The translations under genes were made by a program, and so were the position numbers. Shown here piece by piece: positions 1 through 11,992 of a stretch of 64,000 nucleotides of DNA. Under the pieces are notes generated by a model. It was not told the DNA's origin, did no database searches, and saw nothing but the letters and a program-made list of their open reading frames with translations. This DNA comes from Mesostigma viride (lineage: Eukaryota > Streptophyta > Mesostigmatophyceae > Mesostigmatales > Mesostigmataceae): contig RPFO01000065.1 of NCBI GenBank assembly GCA_009746045.1, forward strand, positions 1,946,484 to 2,010,483. Reading direction: 5' to 3'. Within the stretch, counting starts at the first letter, position 1. The number at the start of each line of letters is the position of its first letter.

Positions 1-651
1 TAAAGCCATTACCGTACGTAACGTACCCTATGGCCGAAGTTGAAAATTACGCAAAATCGTGACGGTCCGGAAGTGATGCGGCAAAGTTGTCACGCCACGT
101 GCGCATGCAGTTAAGTTGTCCGCAATAATTTGGTCAATGGTAATGTCTGTCAGGGTCCGCGAGTCAGTGCGGCCGTTAAAGTTGTGCAGAAAATCGCTGC
201 TGCAGTGCCGTGCACATACACCAGCAAGTTTACAGTTTAAAGTTGCGTAAAGCATTAAGTTTACATCGTCATCAAGTGGCTACAGGACATTGGGCCAGTG
301 TTGGCTTAGAAAGTCGGAGGTCCTGACACAGATTCCAGGCGGTGCCAGCAAATTTTGTGTGCATTTTTTTTCCGTCACCGGTTTTCTTGCATGCGAATGC
401 TGGTGACCACTGTCAGTCGTCGGACCTCAGTGACCCACGATCTTCAGACGCACCCGCGTTGTCCAGTCAGCCAGGTTTCATTTTACAACTTCAAGGTGCT
501 TGCGCGAAGGCCCCATTTTGTTGTAAAGCCGACCAGGGTTTTTTTTCCCTTTCTAATTCTTCCATGGGAAAATGGCATGTTTCCAAAGGTTGTCGCTAAA
601 CCTATAAAAGCGTGTTGCATGTCAAAGGTGACCAGTCACTAAAAATATATA
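1..651. other. No recognisable gene
   Basis: I see no coding signal, RNA gene or mobile-element motif here. Short open frames occur on both strands but none carries a recognisable domain. The sequence leads directly into a tandem repeat. Confidence 0.5.
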
Positions 652-1167
652 AATACTGTCCTCTCAGTACAAACAAACAAATGAAACTGTTACCAAACCA
701 TGGTTGGTGTTGAGGCAGCACAGATACTGTCCTCTCACTACAAACAAACAAATGAAACGGTTACCAAACCATGGTTGGTGTTGAGGCAGCACAGATACTG
801 TCCTCTCACTACAAACAAACAAATGAAACGGTTACCAAACCATGGTTGGTGTTGAGGCAGCACAGATACTGTCCTCTCACTACAAACAAACAAATGAAAC
901 GGTTACCAAACCATGGTTGGTGTTGAGGCAGCACAGATACTGTCCTCTCACTACAAACAAACAAATGAAACGGTTACCAAACCATCGTTGGTGTTGAGGC
1001 AGCACAGATACTGTCCTCTCACTACAAACAAACAAACGAAACGGTTACCAAACCATGGTTGGTGTTGAGGCAGCACAGATACTGTCCTTTCAATACAGTG
1101 CACAAACAAGAAAAACTGATATACATGTAAAGGACTGATTGACTTTGAGGCAGCAAAAATTCTGTCC
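652..1167. repeat. 71-bp tandem repeat, about 6 units plus one degenerate unit
   Basis: The landmark CTCTCA(C/G)TACAAAC recurs at 661, 732, 803, 874, 945 and 1016, so the period is exactly 71 bp. Units two to six differ by only one or two bases. A diverged seventh unit runs from about 1080 to 1167. Each unit holds CCAAACCATGGTTGG, a partial palindrome. High identity implies recent amplification. It directly precedes a decayed copia-like integrase fragment; I cannot tell whether it belongs to that element. Confidence 0.92.
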
Positions 1168-1200
1168 TCCCAAAACCAAGTACTTTAACCTTATACTAAA

Positions 1201-2200
1201 GCACTAACCCCCACTGTTGACAACTCCATTGATATCAAGGAGCTTGCTCACCAGCTGCACGTAGCCATGGGTCATGAGACAATGGCTGAGGACCTGGCTA
1301 AACGTGTGGGGGGTAGTAGCATGGGAAAACAACTCAGGGATGCAGTACAACTGGCTAGACAGCACTGGCAAGACTGTCAGTTCAACAGCCCCAAACCATG
1401 CCAAAATGGCAAACTGCAGCCCCATCCTCCACTAGAGGCATGATAGTGGGCGATGTACACAATGCACATCAATAAGGATGTCCAACCCTACCTGATCCTA
1501 AAAGACTCTTGGTCTGGACAGGTTCACAATCATGGAACCCCTACCTGGCAAGTCAGCAGGGCAGCTACATACGTGTTGCCTTCATGATTGCTTTACCCAG
1601 ATTCAATGATCATTCTATCCAGTTGACAGAATTCTGCTTGATCAGCAGTTTCCTGTCTGACTGGCTTAGAAGGGTGTAAAGCAGTAGAAATTGCTGGGCT
1701 GGAAGATCATGAGGTTCAGGGGGTAATTGAAAGAACCATCAGATCTGTCAATTAAACCCTACTAGCAAAAAAAAACTCCAAGGATGCTACCTCAGGGGTA
1801 TACATATTGTGACACTGAGCACTGTGGTGTCATGAAATGTGCACAACACAATTATGTAAAACATGAGACCTGTCTTGCATGCTAAGTGGGGTGAGGTAAT
1901 CCCAGCAGGGTTTCAGGCAGGTGTATATCCCCCAGAGGTGATATGTAGCACTGTACAACACTGCACGTGCACAAACCTCAGCAAAGCTGGCAGAAAAGGA
2001 TAAAACCCATCCCAGGCCAGTCTTCCAAAAAGGTGATCAAGCCCTATATTACAAGGAGAACAGCTTTGGTAAGGTTGGAACTTGGCTCGGTCTAGTTACC
2101 ATCCGTGGGTTTACCTTGAGCAAGGGCAAGATAGTTGATGTCAAGCACAATTAAAATGGAAAGCGTCACAGGGTGAGCTGTCAGAGAATAAAGAAGTATT
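1201..2200 (+). pseudogene. Decayed copia-like integrase fragment
   Basis: The plus strand keeps three pieces in the order of the integrase of the 15.3-21.2 kb element. At 1201-1440 there is an HHCC-type zinc-finger region (ELAHQLHVAMGHETMAEDLA, resembling SLHDACGHGNNAI there). At about 1681-1752 is the catalytic-glutamate segment EDHEVQGVIERTIRSV, matching EDHQAQGKVDRYIQEL. At about 2020-2200 is a C-terminal segment (GDQALYYKENSFGKVGTW, matching GDQVIFHKENAPGKRGYW). In-frame stops and frame changes separate the pieces, so it is dead. It retains Glu at the DDE position where the 17.9 kb copy has Asp. Confidence 0.6.
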
Positions 2201-2603
2201 ATTTTCCCATGGCATGCGTGCCTGCATGGGGAGGAGTCATTAAGCATGGACTCACTACTTTTATCTGGCAATTCCAGCATGCCGAGAAGTACAACTGAGC
2301 CACCTTACAACAGTGCTGTTGACAGCACCACAGCACCCTCTGTGAACCCTTCCACCCTCCGTGAAGCAGGTGCCACTTCACAACCTGGGGGCAGCTTAAC
2401 CAGGCAAGAGGTAGTGGGTCTGGAACTATTACAATTCGTTCAAGTGGCCAGCCCGCCGGAGCGGCTGTACAATTTTTCCCAGTGAGCGCGCTGCCAAGTG
2501 TACTTGTGGGCAAATTTTTAGGTGCTCCGTCACTTCGAGATACTAAAAATTAGGCTACGGTGCGAATTCAGCGAATTTCAGCGAATTTTCAGTCGAACGA
2601 AAG

Positions 2604-2793
2604 GAAGTGACGCCAACTACCAAAACGTTTCCGTTACGAATTTTCAGTCCAACACTTTGCGCAAAATGAAGTGACGGCAACTACCAAAACGTTTCCGTTA
2701 CGAATTTCCCAGTCCAACACTTTGCGCAAAATGAAGTGACAGCAACTACCAACACGTTTCCGTTACGAATTTTCAGTCCCACACTTTGCGTAA
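2604..2793. repeat. 64-bp tandem repeat, 3 units
   Basis: The word GAAGTGAC starts at 2604, 2668 and 2733, giving units of 64-65 bp. Each carries AACGTTTCCGTTACGAATTT and CACTTTGCG. Units are about 90 percent alike by eye. No coding meaning is seen. Confidence 0.85.
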
Positions 2794-3100
2794 ATTTTAG
2801 TAGGGCTACACGCAAGCTACCTTTCGAAATTTTGTGCAAGTATGGAACGCATTTCATTCGTCCGGAGGAACGCTGCCCGCCAACTACCCCCGTTCAGAAA
2901 TTTCCATCGAACTTTACTTGAGATTTGGAAATCTGAATGTCCGCGCAAATTTTAGTAGGGCTGCACGCAAGCTACCTTTCAAAATTTTGCATAAATGGAA
3001 CGCAATTCATTCGTAAGGAGGAATGCTGCTCGTCAACTGCCCCCGTTCAGAAAGTTCCGCCGAACTTTACTTGAGATTTGGAAATCTGAACGTGCGGTTG
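2788..3100. repeat. About 155-bp tandem duplication
   Basis: AAATTTTAGTAGGGCT occurs near 2790 and 2945. The following stretches align through CTTTACTTGAGATTTGGAAA in both units. The block follows directly on the 64-bp array, so the two form one compound array. Confidence 0.8.
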
Positions 3101-4689
3101 GAGTTTCGCGGGGAAACCCAAGTTCCCCAAGTAATTCACCAATGACGCGCTTCGAACACTTGCCCGCTAAAACCTAAGCAGCCGCTCCGGCTGGCCACTT
3201 AAACGAAACTTGATGGCCCACATCAGACCCAAGGCACCAACTTGGCTGCTAACCTTCCAATTTAGAGGTCTAGATTGGCAGTTGCCTTGCAAGCATTACA
3301 CAGGTCACATAAGCAGCAGGCTGCTGTGGCGGAAGGGCTTGCAAAAGTCTCAGCTGTGTGCTCTAGTCAGGACCCCTGAACCCTGGCAGTAGACAGTCAG
3401 GCACAGGTCAGTGTGATCACTGCACAAGCCATCCCTGGTCTCGAGATTGCACCATCTCCTTGGGCCCGTGAGTTAGCATATTGGGGCACCAATAGGCTAG
3501 TTGGATGTGCACAGGTTGAGGAGACCTTTCCAACGCCATGCCAACCGCCTCAAACAGACAAGGGACTAAAAAGATATCAGGCTGCCGACCGGTGGGCGGT
3601 GGCGGTGCACTCTCAGGGCGCAGTGGACAGGACACACATGTGGCAGGCAGGGCCTGCACAGGTTTAGCCTGCACCATCACGTGGCTGTGGTACACGGTGT
3701 ACTGAGGACGCAACAGTCCTGTGGCTAGTTGAAGCCAGTAGCCAGCCACAAGGTCTGCAAGGATGTGAATCCATGCAGAGCTGTGGCAGGTCCTGAGCTA
3801 ACCTATAGACGCAGGATTGCCTGAGGTTCCTGTATGTTGCCTGCAACGAGGATGCAAGGCAATTACGATATGGGGCTCTGGCAAGGTAGCGGTGCACAGC
3901 GTTGCTCATGACCGAGGAACAAGGATGGAACGAGGTAGCATATAGCTCAAGGCCCAACGAGGCAACGAGCGTCTTCACAAACGAACCTTGGTCGTCACGA
4001 CGAGTGGCGAGCCTATCGAGGGTCGTGGCCTGGTGTGAGGATAAAGGTTGCTAGCCAAGCAGCCTAGGTTCATTCCAGCCAGCAAGACCAGGAGCTCACA
4101 AGCTCGCAGACGAGTTGCTGTGCAGGATTTCTCAAGCCAAAGCTCACTGGAAGTATATGTACAGTAAATATACAGTAGTAGCATGCTCGTTCATGACGTT
4201 GATGCGTATTGGTTGAGAACATTTGGTGTGCTTATTGGTTAACAATATCTGTATGTGCCCTGTATATGAAGTACTCGGCAACCAGCAGCCTGGCAGCCAT
4301 CTCGTCTGTGGGAACCAGCTGTTTGGCAAGATCTGCAGCTACTCCGTTATGAAGAGGAGTTGCTGATGAGGCAGATGAATGAAAAGTTCTGGTTGCAAAA
4401 TGCGAAGCTGGTACTTCGTCACGGAAACCGGTTCATATAATGATTTCGGATTTGTTCTTTCCGTTTTACATCATAATCCCATTCAGGACCCTCGGCATCT
4501 GCATGGCTGCTACATAATAACTGAAAGTCGTTGTTGCACTTGCCTGACTGCACATCGACATGCTATCTATTGCAGCATAAGTCAACAACTATTATCACGC
4601 CTTCACTATATATGCGTACGTAGACCTTGCGCGTCTTGCATATGCTGGCATAATAATGCATTATTGTTGGCTTTCCCACCAACTTACCA
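3101..4689. other. No recognisable gene
   Basis: Open frames of about 100 codons exist on both strands, but none shows a domain or a plausible exon structure. No terminal repeats or target duplications were found. Confidence 0.45.
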
Positions 4690-4930
4690 CTAATATTATT
4701 CCCACATAGGCCCTGAGCCAAACATTTTGTACATACAGTGTATGTAGGGCTTGTGCTTGATGGAAAGAACCGCTCGCATCTAGTTCTAGTAAAAATCTCA
4801 AACAGGGAGTGAACGCCGCGACAAGACCCCAGTCAGGACCTATAGATAGGCACCGGTCGACCGGGCTGCCCGCTGGTACATGTACTGTACATACTCCCGC
4901 AAAAACTAAGTCCAGTTCGCATACTGTCAA
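4690..4930. repeat. Dispersed repeat, second copy at 49.05-49.21 kb
   Basis: AGCCAAACATTTTG, then a GGCTTG(T/C)GCTT segment, then CTAGTAAAAATCTCAAA and a CCCGCTGGTAC segment, occur here and at 49,048-49,206 in the same order and orientation. The 49 kb copy abuts the broken end of a LINE reverse transcriptase, so this may be a scrap of the same LINE region. Confidence 0.6.
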
Positions 4931-5169
4931 AAATACCTGGGTTTTTTTTCTCGTTTGGTACGCGTATTCCGGTATTTTTACGCGGCCCAGTACGGGTCAG
5001 GACTAGCTGTACATACAGCTGTACTTTACAGGCTGGTTATTGGCACATGTTGACACTTACCTTGAGCAATCAATGTCTAGTACGACTCCAATCGACTCAT
5101 GTTAACCCGTGGTCAATGTCGCCGCTGGCACAATTGATGTGCAATCTCAAACTGGCTTTATGTACTCAC

Positions 5170-5241
5170 ACAGTCGCCGCGGATTGCATGTTCCCCAGCT
5201 CCGGTGGGATGGTGCCACCCAGTTGGTTCTCGCTCAGGTAC
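5170..5241 (-). CDS. Leucine-rich-repeat exon (72 bp)
   Basis: On the minus strand a 72-bp exon lies between a good acceptor (TTGCAG) and donor (GTGAGT). It encodes exactly one 24-residue plant-type LRR, reading YLSENQLGGTIPPELGN and fitting LxxNxLxGxIPxxLGN. It begins and ends in phase 2, so such exons can be duplicated or skipped without shifting frame. A paralogous exon lies upstream on this strand at 7165-7236. The homology extends into flanking intron (about 5242-5400 against 7237-7375). Function is unknown; plant LRRs of this type occur in receptor-like proteins. Whether the gene is alive is not clear, because no further exons are recognised. Confidence 0.6.
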
Positions 5242-5574
5242 CTGCAAGCACACACATCCAGATGCCGCAGATGGCAAACACATGCACCAACAAGGCATGA
5301 GTGTAGGTTGTCAAAGAGATAGCTCTTGACACGTGGCAGCTGATGGGAGTGCACAGCGTCAGTGAGCGCATGAACCACACTGTGTGAATTATCCACACGA
5401 GAGCTACTTAGACATCAAGGGCAATAATGAAAAGGGGGCAGGCGGCATCACTATTAAGCGCATCATGTCTACATATTTCTAAGCCCTAGAATGTCCGTGG
5501 CGTGATTTCTAGCTTATCCATGGGGGAATGGGTGGGGGTCATATTGGAACAGCAGGCCCGCTGGAACAAGCGGC

Positions 5575-7085
5575 ATGGCAGTCGGGGGCTCGGCAGGTAC
5601 GTTGCAGCCACAACAAAGCCAACCTCCGCAGCAACCCCGACAGCAGCAGCTGCAGCAGCCTCAGCCTCAGCCATCTGTCGCTCTACCCCAGCGACCCAGG
5701 TTTGACTCGTCACGTAGGGAGGACAGGATTACCTTTCCAGGCTTGCCAGAGGGCTTTATTCAGGAAGATGCCTTGGAATTCCTGTAAGAGAGCACTCTTG
5801 GTCGCATGACAATATTCGTGATTGGTTTCCCTCGTTTCGTGTGTCGAACACTATGCATAAGTTGGCACCTAGCATCTTGAGCCGATGGTACATATGTATG
5901 ATCGGAATTATGTACAACAATTGTAGGCTAACTAGTGCACCTGGCGCACAGGATGTACAGGTATTCACAGAGTTCATGGCTGACCTCAAGGGGTTGTTGA
6001 CCAAAGGTGAGCACTTATGTACAGGCACTAAAGAGGATTGGTTGTCCACTTACAAGGTCAACAAAGCAAACTACGTGAGTGACAACGAGAAATACGTATG
6101 TATTATACATTGACCGGTCCGATGAGGAGCTAAAAATTAGCTCAATCCTAAGTATCACGTGCACACCTGGTTGACAATTAGGCAGAATTGGATAAAAACG
6201 ATAATGCAGTCCTGTTGGCAGGGTGAAAAGACAAGTGGGATGACTTCAAGGGGGCAATGTTGTAGATAGAGCAGAGTCTTGAGCCATTCTCCACGGTCAA
6301 GGAACCCAAAGTCAACAAGGTACAATTGGGGCGGGGGGGAACCAGGAGGGAGCAGGGGTCAGGAATGGAAAAAGCTCATTTCACAAGGTGGTGTCTACAT
6401 AAGACCTGTGTTCAAAGGCGGTATTCTCACATACTCAGAAGAATAACAATACTGTTATGTAATTGGGGGGGGGGGGGGCTCCAAGAAGCAAGGGAAGGCT
6501 GAGAAGGGGGCTAGGGGGCAAGGGGGGCAAGGGGGGCAAGGGGGGAGTAAGGCTGGGTCCTCACAGGGGACCGTAACACACGTAAGCCCCATGACTTGTC
6601 CTTATATGTACCGCACCAGGTGAGCACTCGTGCTTGCAAGGGTCATGAGAGATCTGAGCGCTGAAAAGGAAAACCTGACTATGCCTCTGATATTGATGTC
6701 TGCCCAGGCTGCTGGGAGGCTTGCCACCGGCATTGCCTGCAGGGGGGGGGTGCAACAAGCCTCGGAAAGGTCCGAGCAGCGGCTGGTTGCCCCGCCAAAC
6801 GCAGCGACACTCAGGATGACTGTAAGTCTCCTATTCCCCTATTCACAGATGTCAGACCGTGTGCCCTCTATATGCTCAGTGTTGCCTGACAGTGAGGAAG
6901 TAGACTGCCCAGGAGCTCGCCTACGTATGACATGTTCAACATTGGCTCAGGGTGGCTCAGGATCCCACTATAGCCTCACTCTAGATGCTGCAACAGATAA
7001 GGTCATTTACTATACCAAGTTAGCACAACAGCTACACAAGGCTACGGGGCATGAAGCAATAGCTGAAAATGTATTAATTACTCTA
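5575..7085 (+). pseudogene. Decayed copia-like gag-to-integrase remnant
   Basis: A Gln/Pro-rich frame at 5575-5787 ends in a gag-like segment (DRITFPGLPEGFIQEDAL). A second gag-like piece lies at about 5940-6115, then glycine-rich sequence, and finally at about 6990-7082 VIYYTKLAQQLHKATGHEAI. The last matches the integrase zinc-finger start (LH-x4-H) of the fragment at 1.2 kb and the element at 17.5 kb. Frames are broken by many stops. The order gag then integrase fits a copia-like element. The gag assignment is inference; the zinc-finger match is the stronger part. Confidence 0.4.
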
Positions 7086-7164
7086 TGTAGCCAACTCATG
7101 TTGACCCGTTCTCAATGTTGCCGCCGCCACATTTTGCATTCTCGAGCTAACTTAAATTACTCAC

Positions 7165-7236
7165 ACTTCCCCTAGGGATTGCAAGTTCCCCAGCTCCGGC
7201 GGGATGGTGCCGCTTAGTTGGTTCAGGCGCAGCCTC
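7165..7236 (-). CDS. Leucine-rich-repeat exon (72 bp), paralogue of 5170-5241
   Basis: The minus strand shows acceptor CTCGCAG, 72 coding bases, then donor GTGAGT. It encodes one 24-residue LRR, RLRLNQLSGTIPPELGNLQS, with the same phase-2 borders as the 5170-5241 exon. Splicing the two together would give two consecutive LRR modules in frame. The intervening 1.9 kb would be one intron containing a decayed copia-like remnant. Confidence 0.6.
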
Positions 7237-10200
7237 CTGCGAGCAGACACGTCCAGATGTCACAGATGGCACACGCATATGCACGAATGTTCAAGGCATG
7301 AGTGCAGGTTGTCAAATAGATAGCTCTTGACACGTGGCAGCTGATGGAGCTGTGCACAATGTCAGTGAGCGCATCATGGCACCAAACTTAAGGAATGGGT
7401 GCACAGCGTCGATGAGTGCACGTGCACACCAGTGAAACAAGGAATGCGTACGTGCACACCTCCTAACACATGGACGATGTCGACCCAGCTGATGTGGGGC
7501 ACAAGCTGTCAGCCAGAAGAGGCATATGTACCCCACTATGTACTACCGGCAATTCACCCCCTTTGGGGGAATAAAACGTGGGTTAAAGGTGGTAAAACGC
7601 GGGTAAAAATACTGTACCCTGGTTTTGCCCATGGTAAAAATCGGGAAAAAAATAAGGGTACTATTTTACCCTTGAAGGGCAAATTTACCCATGTTTACCC
7701 TCTTTTTCCCATGGAATTACGAAAGTTGGAGCCTAGAGTGGCATGGGAAGCCATGCTATAGTAGGGTTCACAGACTTGGTGCAGACGTGTGCAAGCAAGT
7801 GTGGCTGTCAGAGGTGTCGCAAGTGTCAGGTACGTGCACCCAAACCGCACAAGTTCCATGTGCACACGGAGGCCACAGTTTGAGCGGGGAGCACCAGGGT
7901 GAAGTGTGATGTCTTCACGTATGATGAGAGAGACTACGTGCTGGCTGTAGGCAGGTTAGAACTCCAGGTACAGTACAAGGTGATGGTGCCACTTTCGCAA
8001 GTTGAAGGAGCACCTGTGTGATCAATGCACTGCGTCTCATCAAGTCCGAATATGACCAGTGTGGTGTCTGCGTTGGGGTGTGACCAGCAGTCTGAGTGTT
8101 GTACGTATGAGTGAGGAGGGTGTGGGGAAGACAGAACTTGCTGGGGTAGCTGGCCACGAGCACCAAGGTCAAGATTGTTGAGGGCCACGAACGGACATCA
8201 AAGCAGGTGATGGCATGCATGGAGAAGATGAGGGCAGGCTTGTACCGGGAGAGGCTGGTGACCTGCAGTGAGGTATGTATAGAGCACTGCCTCAACAACC
8301 GTGTTATGGTCATTGTGAAGGTGTTGGGCGGGCAGCTAGGTGGCAGTCACGCCTACATGGAAGGGAGTAGAGATGGGCCTGTTGTCACCTGAGGCTGTGG
8401 AAGAGTACAGGGACTATTTGAGCGATCGTTACGTGCGCATGGTATAGCCATGGACGTGCGACGTGGACAGGTTTATGTGCCGTGTGTGAACGCCAGGGTC
8501 TGGGCCTACATGGAGGGCAGTCAGGAAAATGGGGCCTATTTTTGCGTATTTTTTGCGTTTTGCGTATTTTTTGCGTATTTTTTTGCGTATGAACCGTGTT
8601 CGAAGTAGCTTCTGGCATCATTTTGGACGGCACGTGGAGCCGGAACTAGACTGAGGCGACCTGTAACTCCGCGACAAATAAACGGGCGTGCAGGTGCCAA
8701 GCTGGCCGTGTACGAATGTACTTTTACATGCATTGCTGCAGATTGATCTTGCTGCGTGTCGGACTACAGTAAGGTCTAGGAGACGAAGGACGAGGAAATT
8801 AGGTGACGATGTTATGTTGTCTGCCAACAAGGGCGCGCATCTGGCACCTAAAATTTAATCGTAGCACAATTGACATCCAGGCACCATGGCTAGCGACGGT
8901 GATGGTGCGGGTCTATGGAACACGATGATGATGGGGCTTACGAGATGCAGGCCGTATTCGAGACTGTCTGGACACACATCGTGAAAGAACAGACTCTCAA
9001 CAAGAAAGGGCAGCCGACAGGTAACTAAAAGCTCAGTGACGTGCACACTTTTGGATGCAAAATTCTCGGGTTCTACCACCCGAGCAAGGCTACCACCCGA
9101 GCAAGGCTAGCACCCGCCATATCATGGGCGCCACGTATGCGAAGGAGGCAAGAGTGAGCGAGTGCAAGAGGCCGCCGGAGGCATTGCGTCGCAGGCTGCG
9201 GGGTATTTGGTGTGACTCGCGATGCACATAAATGCCTTATTTAGCCATGCCGGCTGCTGCTAGCCAGCCACCGTACCATATGTGTTAATGGTTTAGGGAA
9301 GCTGGGTCAGGTTGCTGGCATGCATGGTATCCTGCACGCTAGCCACATTGTTGGCAGCCCGCATGGATTCTTGCTTCATGTAGATCAATATTGCATGGTG
9401 GCCTACCACGAGTAGGCAAGATGTCTGTTTCTGGCACAACGTCTTATTACTTTTGGCAAGTTGGCCAACTGACCGTGTGCTGCATTTCAGTCTTAGTATA
9501 TAGCAATGCCATGCTGCCAGAGATGACGTGGTTTTCAGTTCAACCTACAGTAATGGTGGCAGCAATCTCTATACCTCTGCAAGTGTCAATGTGCATGCAT
9601 ATCTACTTGTGTTATTATCCTTTTCAGGTGTGCACTGATTGTGCATACAACTTTGTCATGGTGTGCTTTTAACAGACTTAAGGTGAGGGTCCTATGCCAG
9701 ACCCCCCAAAACCATAATATGGAATAACATGCAAAGCTGGCCTTGGGGCACCCAAACTATGATTTTGCCATGTAAATGGGATGTGTGGGGGTCCATCCCA
9801 CCCACTGAGGGGGGGTATATACCCCTTTTAGTGACCGGTATTACGCAAAAACGGACAAAAGACGCTACTCTAGGGGCATATCCCCTAGGACAATGGGGGC
9901 ACAATTACTCATGTTTCAATATATTCCCATATAAAATCGTATATGGTGAGGTTGCCTACCTAATTGGAGCCCCGGAATGATGAGTATTATTGAAGTTATT
10001 AATTTTTCCCTAAAAACCGTACTTTTTAAGGCTGAAAAAAATAAATCAAATCAAATGCACACATTTAGAGCCTGGGGAGATATACACAAATACTACACAT
10101 ATCGACAATTAATGCCACAAAATCTGAGCTCATTCTGAGTACAAACGTAGAAGTTATAGCGTTTGGCAGTTTGCCACCTGTGCTGACGCTAAGGAAGGCA

Positions 10201-11486
10201 CTAGTGAGTATTAAGGCACACTAACACTTCCTATGCCATCCAAAAGGCTCCTGACCATGCCCAATTTGACCACAATGTACAAGGAGGTGGCTGGGCACGT
10301 CATGTGCCCTTGCCTTACCTCGACACGGGCAACCTGTTGCGTGTGTGCACAACAATGAGGCAGGTAGCTCTACATGCCTAGCCAACACTTCTTATGCATA
10401 TTCCAGGTTTATGGTGTGGGCATCATCCCAAAACCAAGCTGTCCGAATTCAAACACACCCTGGAAAGCCATATCCACTAATTGCCCAACCAAGGGTAACA
10501 ACAGACAGTCGACAGAGAAAGCATAAGTATCATACATGCTGCTTGCCAAGGCTTCTTACCATGGTTACCTTGCCTTCCTAGCATATGAATTAGGGCTCTC
10601 CCATTTTAGTGGGAGAAAGGCCAACAAGACGACGATAACCCCTACCTACATGCAGTTCCACCCATGCAGTATGCCCCTCAGAACAACCACTGCCACCTTT
10701 CTTTCCAGCGCAATTGTTTGCCAAGAAACAACCTCAAGCTTGTGTGCCTCTAACCACAATGAAGCCGCTGCTAAGAAAGGCTGCGTCAATATTCACACAA
10801 AACTGAGTGCTGTTAGCAATCTCCTTCCAAGAAACCACTCAGCAAATCCCTTACAACTTGACGGCATGCCACGGCTCACGCTTTGACACGTCCCAGCCAT
10901 GCAACGTACATACAAAACACTAAAAGGTGCCAGAAATCTGGCGATGCGCAGCACGGAATGGCATTCTACCTGGCCCTAACTGCACGGAAAGAAGCCGAAA
11001 ACTTGCGTTGATAACCCATAAAGGAAGCGAAGCATCCATAGGGTGACGCTGAGCACACGATCGTACCATTACCGGCGTTGTCCTTCGCCCAGCGGCGCAG
11101 GAAAGAACAACCTTCCATGGAATAATAAGACGCGCATCCCGCGAGCCTGGAGAGTGTCTTACCGATCATGAAGGAAATCTTGCCGAAACCCAGCAATTTT
11201 TTTAAAGCTTTACCAATAACAATTTAAACGCATCCTTGACGCTAGGTAAAGCCCATAAAACCTGACAATCACCGCCGCCAGCGTGCATTCTAACTTATTC
11301 CTCTCGACGAAAACTTCAGATTGGACCCCCGTGGCGATGGTCATCAATAAAATCATCGACACTGCAAAAAACGCGAACTCCGCTAAGAAGTAATATCATA
11401 AACTTGTCGTCTTTAAGATTAGCACAGTTTCTCTGCATTCCGCGAGCTATCTTTTTCTACTCTGCCTGAAAGCACGTCGCCATGGC
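7237..11486. other. No recognisable gene over 4.2 kb
   Basis: The first 140 bases are LRR-flanking intron homology with 5242-5400. Beyond that I find short frames on both strands but no domain, no LTR and no target duplication. A TTGCG(T)ATTTTTT mini-tandem lies near 8537-8590. An A/T-rich non-coding stretch at 9.7-10.1 kb resembles the sequence at 52.6-53.0 kb in style only. Confidence 0.4.
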
Positions 11487-11543
11487 CAGCTCCGGTAGGG
11501 GTGCGCGCACCGTGCACCACTTTTTCACGGTACGGACGGGTAC

Positions 11544-11574
11544 CGCGAATTTTTTCGGCGCCAAAAAATTCGCG
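11544..11574. promoter_or_regulatory. E2F-like palindrome (inverted copy)
   Basis: An A/T-flanked palindrome centred on CGGCGCCAAAAAATTC is the reverse-orientation relative of the palindrome at 40,237-40,262. Downstream on the minus strand it shares GTGGTGCACGGTGCGCGCACC and GGCCATGGCGAC with the 37.2 and 40.3 kb copies. One half keeps TTTTTTGGCGCC; the other has an inserted C. TTTGGCGC is the known E2F/DP consensus; binding here is inference. Confidence 0.5.
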
Positions 11575-11822
11575 CCGGGACCGTCACCTTAACAATTAAA
11601 CAGGACAATGCTTGTACTTGTAAGCAGCAACGGTAATAATGCCAATGTCATGAGATGATGTGTCACATATAGGCATGCGGTGCATTGCAAGAACACAAAG
11701 AAAACATGCCTGATTGGTCAGAATGTTGAGGAACCCCCTGAACCATTAAAAAAACAGCATTTTCAAGAGTCACCGTACGATTTGCGTATAATACCCCGTA
11801 CGAGCGTATTATACCCAATACC

Positions 11823-11834
11823 CATGGGCCCCGT
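11823..11834. repeat. Target-site duplication, left (12 bp)
   Basis: CATGGGCCCCGT occurs here and again at 13850-13861, exactly bracketing the ORF1-only retroposon. The length is typical of target-primed reverse transcription. Confidence 0.85.
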
Positions 11835-11992
11835 CTTGAAACGAGCCACGAGCCACGAGGTAGCCATGGCTGACGGCGGCGCTCATAACTTTCACGTTTG
11901 AGCACCGAATTTAGTCGTGAATATCACAATCGCTTCGTCTTTCTAAGACGCACATGCTGATATAATTTTCCGACGCTATTACGCAATATACG

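Noticed and set aside
652-1167. CRISPR-like regular repeats
   Set aside because: The 71-bp units are contiguous with no unique spacers, and the genome is eukaryotic. It is an ordinary tandem repeat.
4361-4400. CTGATGAGGC ... GAAA string resembling a hammerhead core
   Set aside because: The bases between the two core segments cannot form stem II, and no flanking stems are evident.
6118-6160. Hammerhead-ribozyme-like string (CCGATGAG, 7-bp perfect stem, then AATCC)
   Set aside because: The core should read CTGATGA ... GAAA. Here position 4 is changed and the GAA after stem II is absent, and no stems I/III were found.
7900-8520. Possible exons on either strand near 8.0-8.5 kb
   Set aside because: Several medium frames look protein-like in places but share no motif with known families and lack consistent splice sites.
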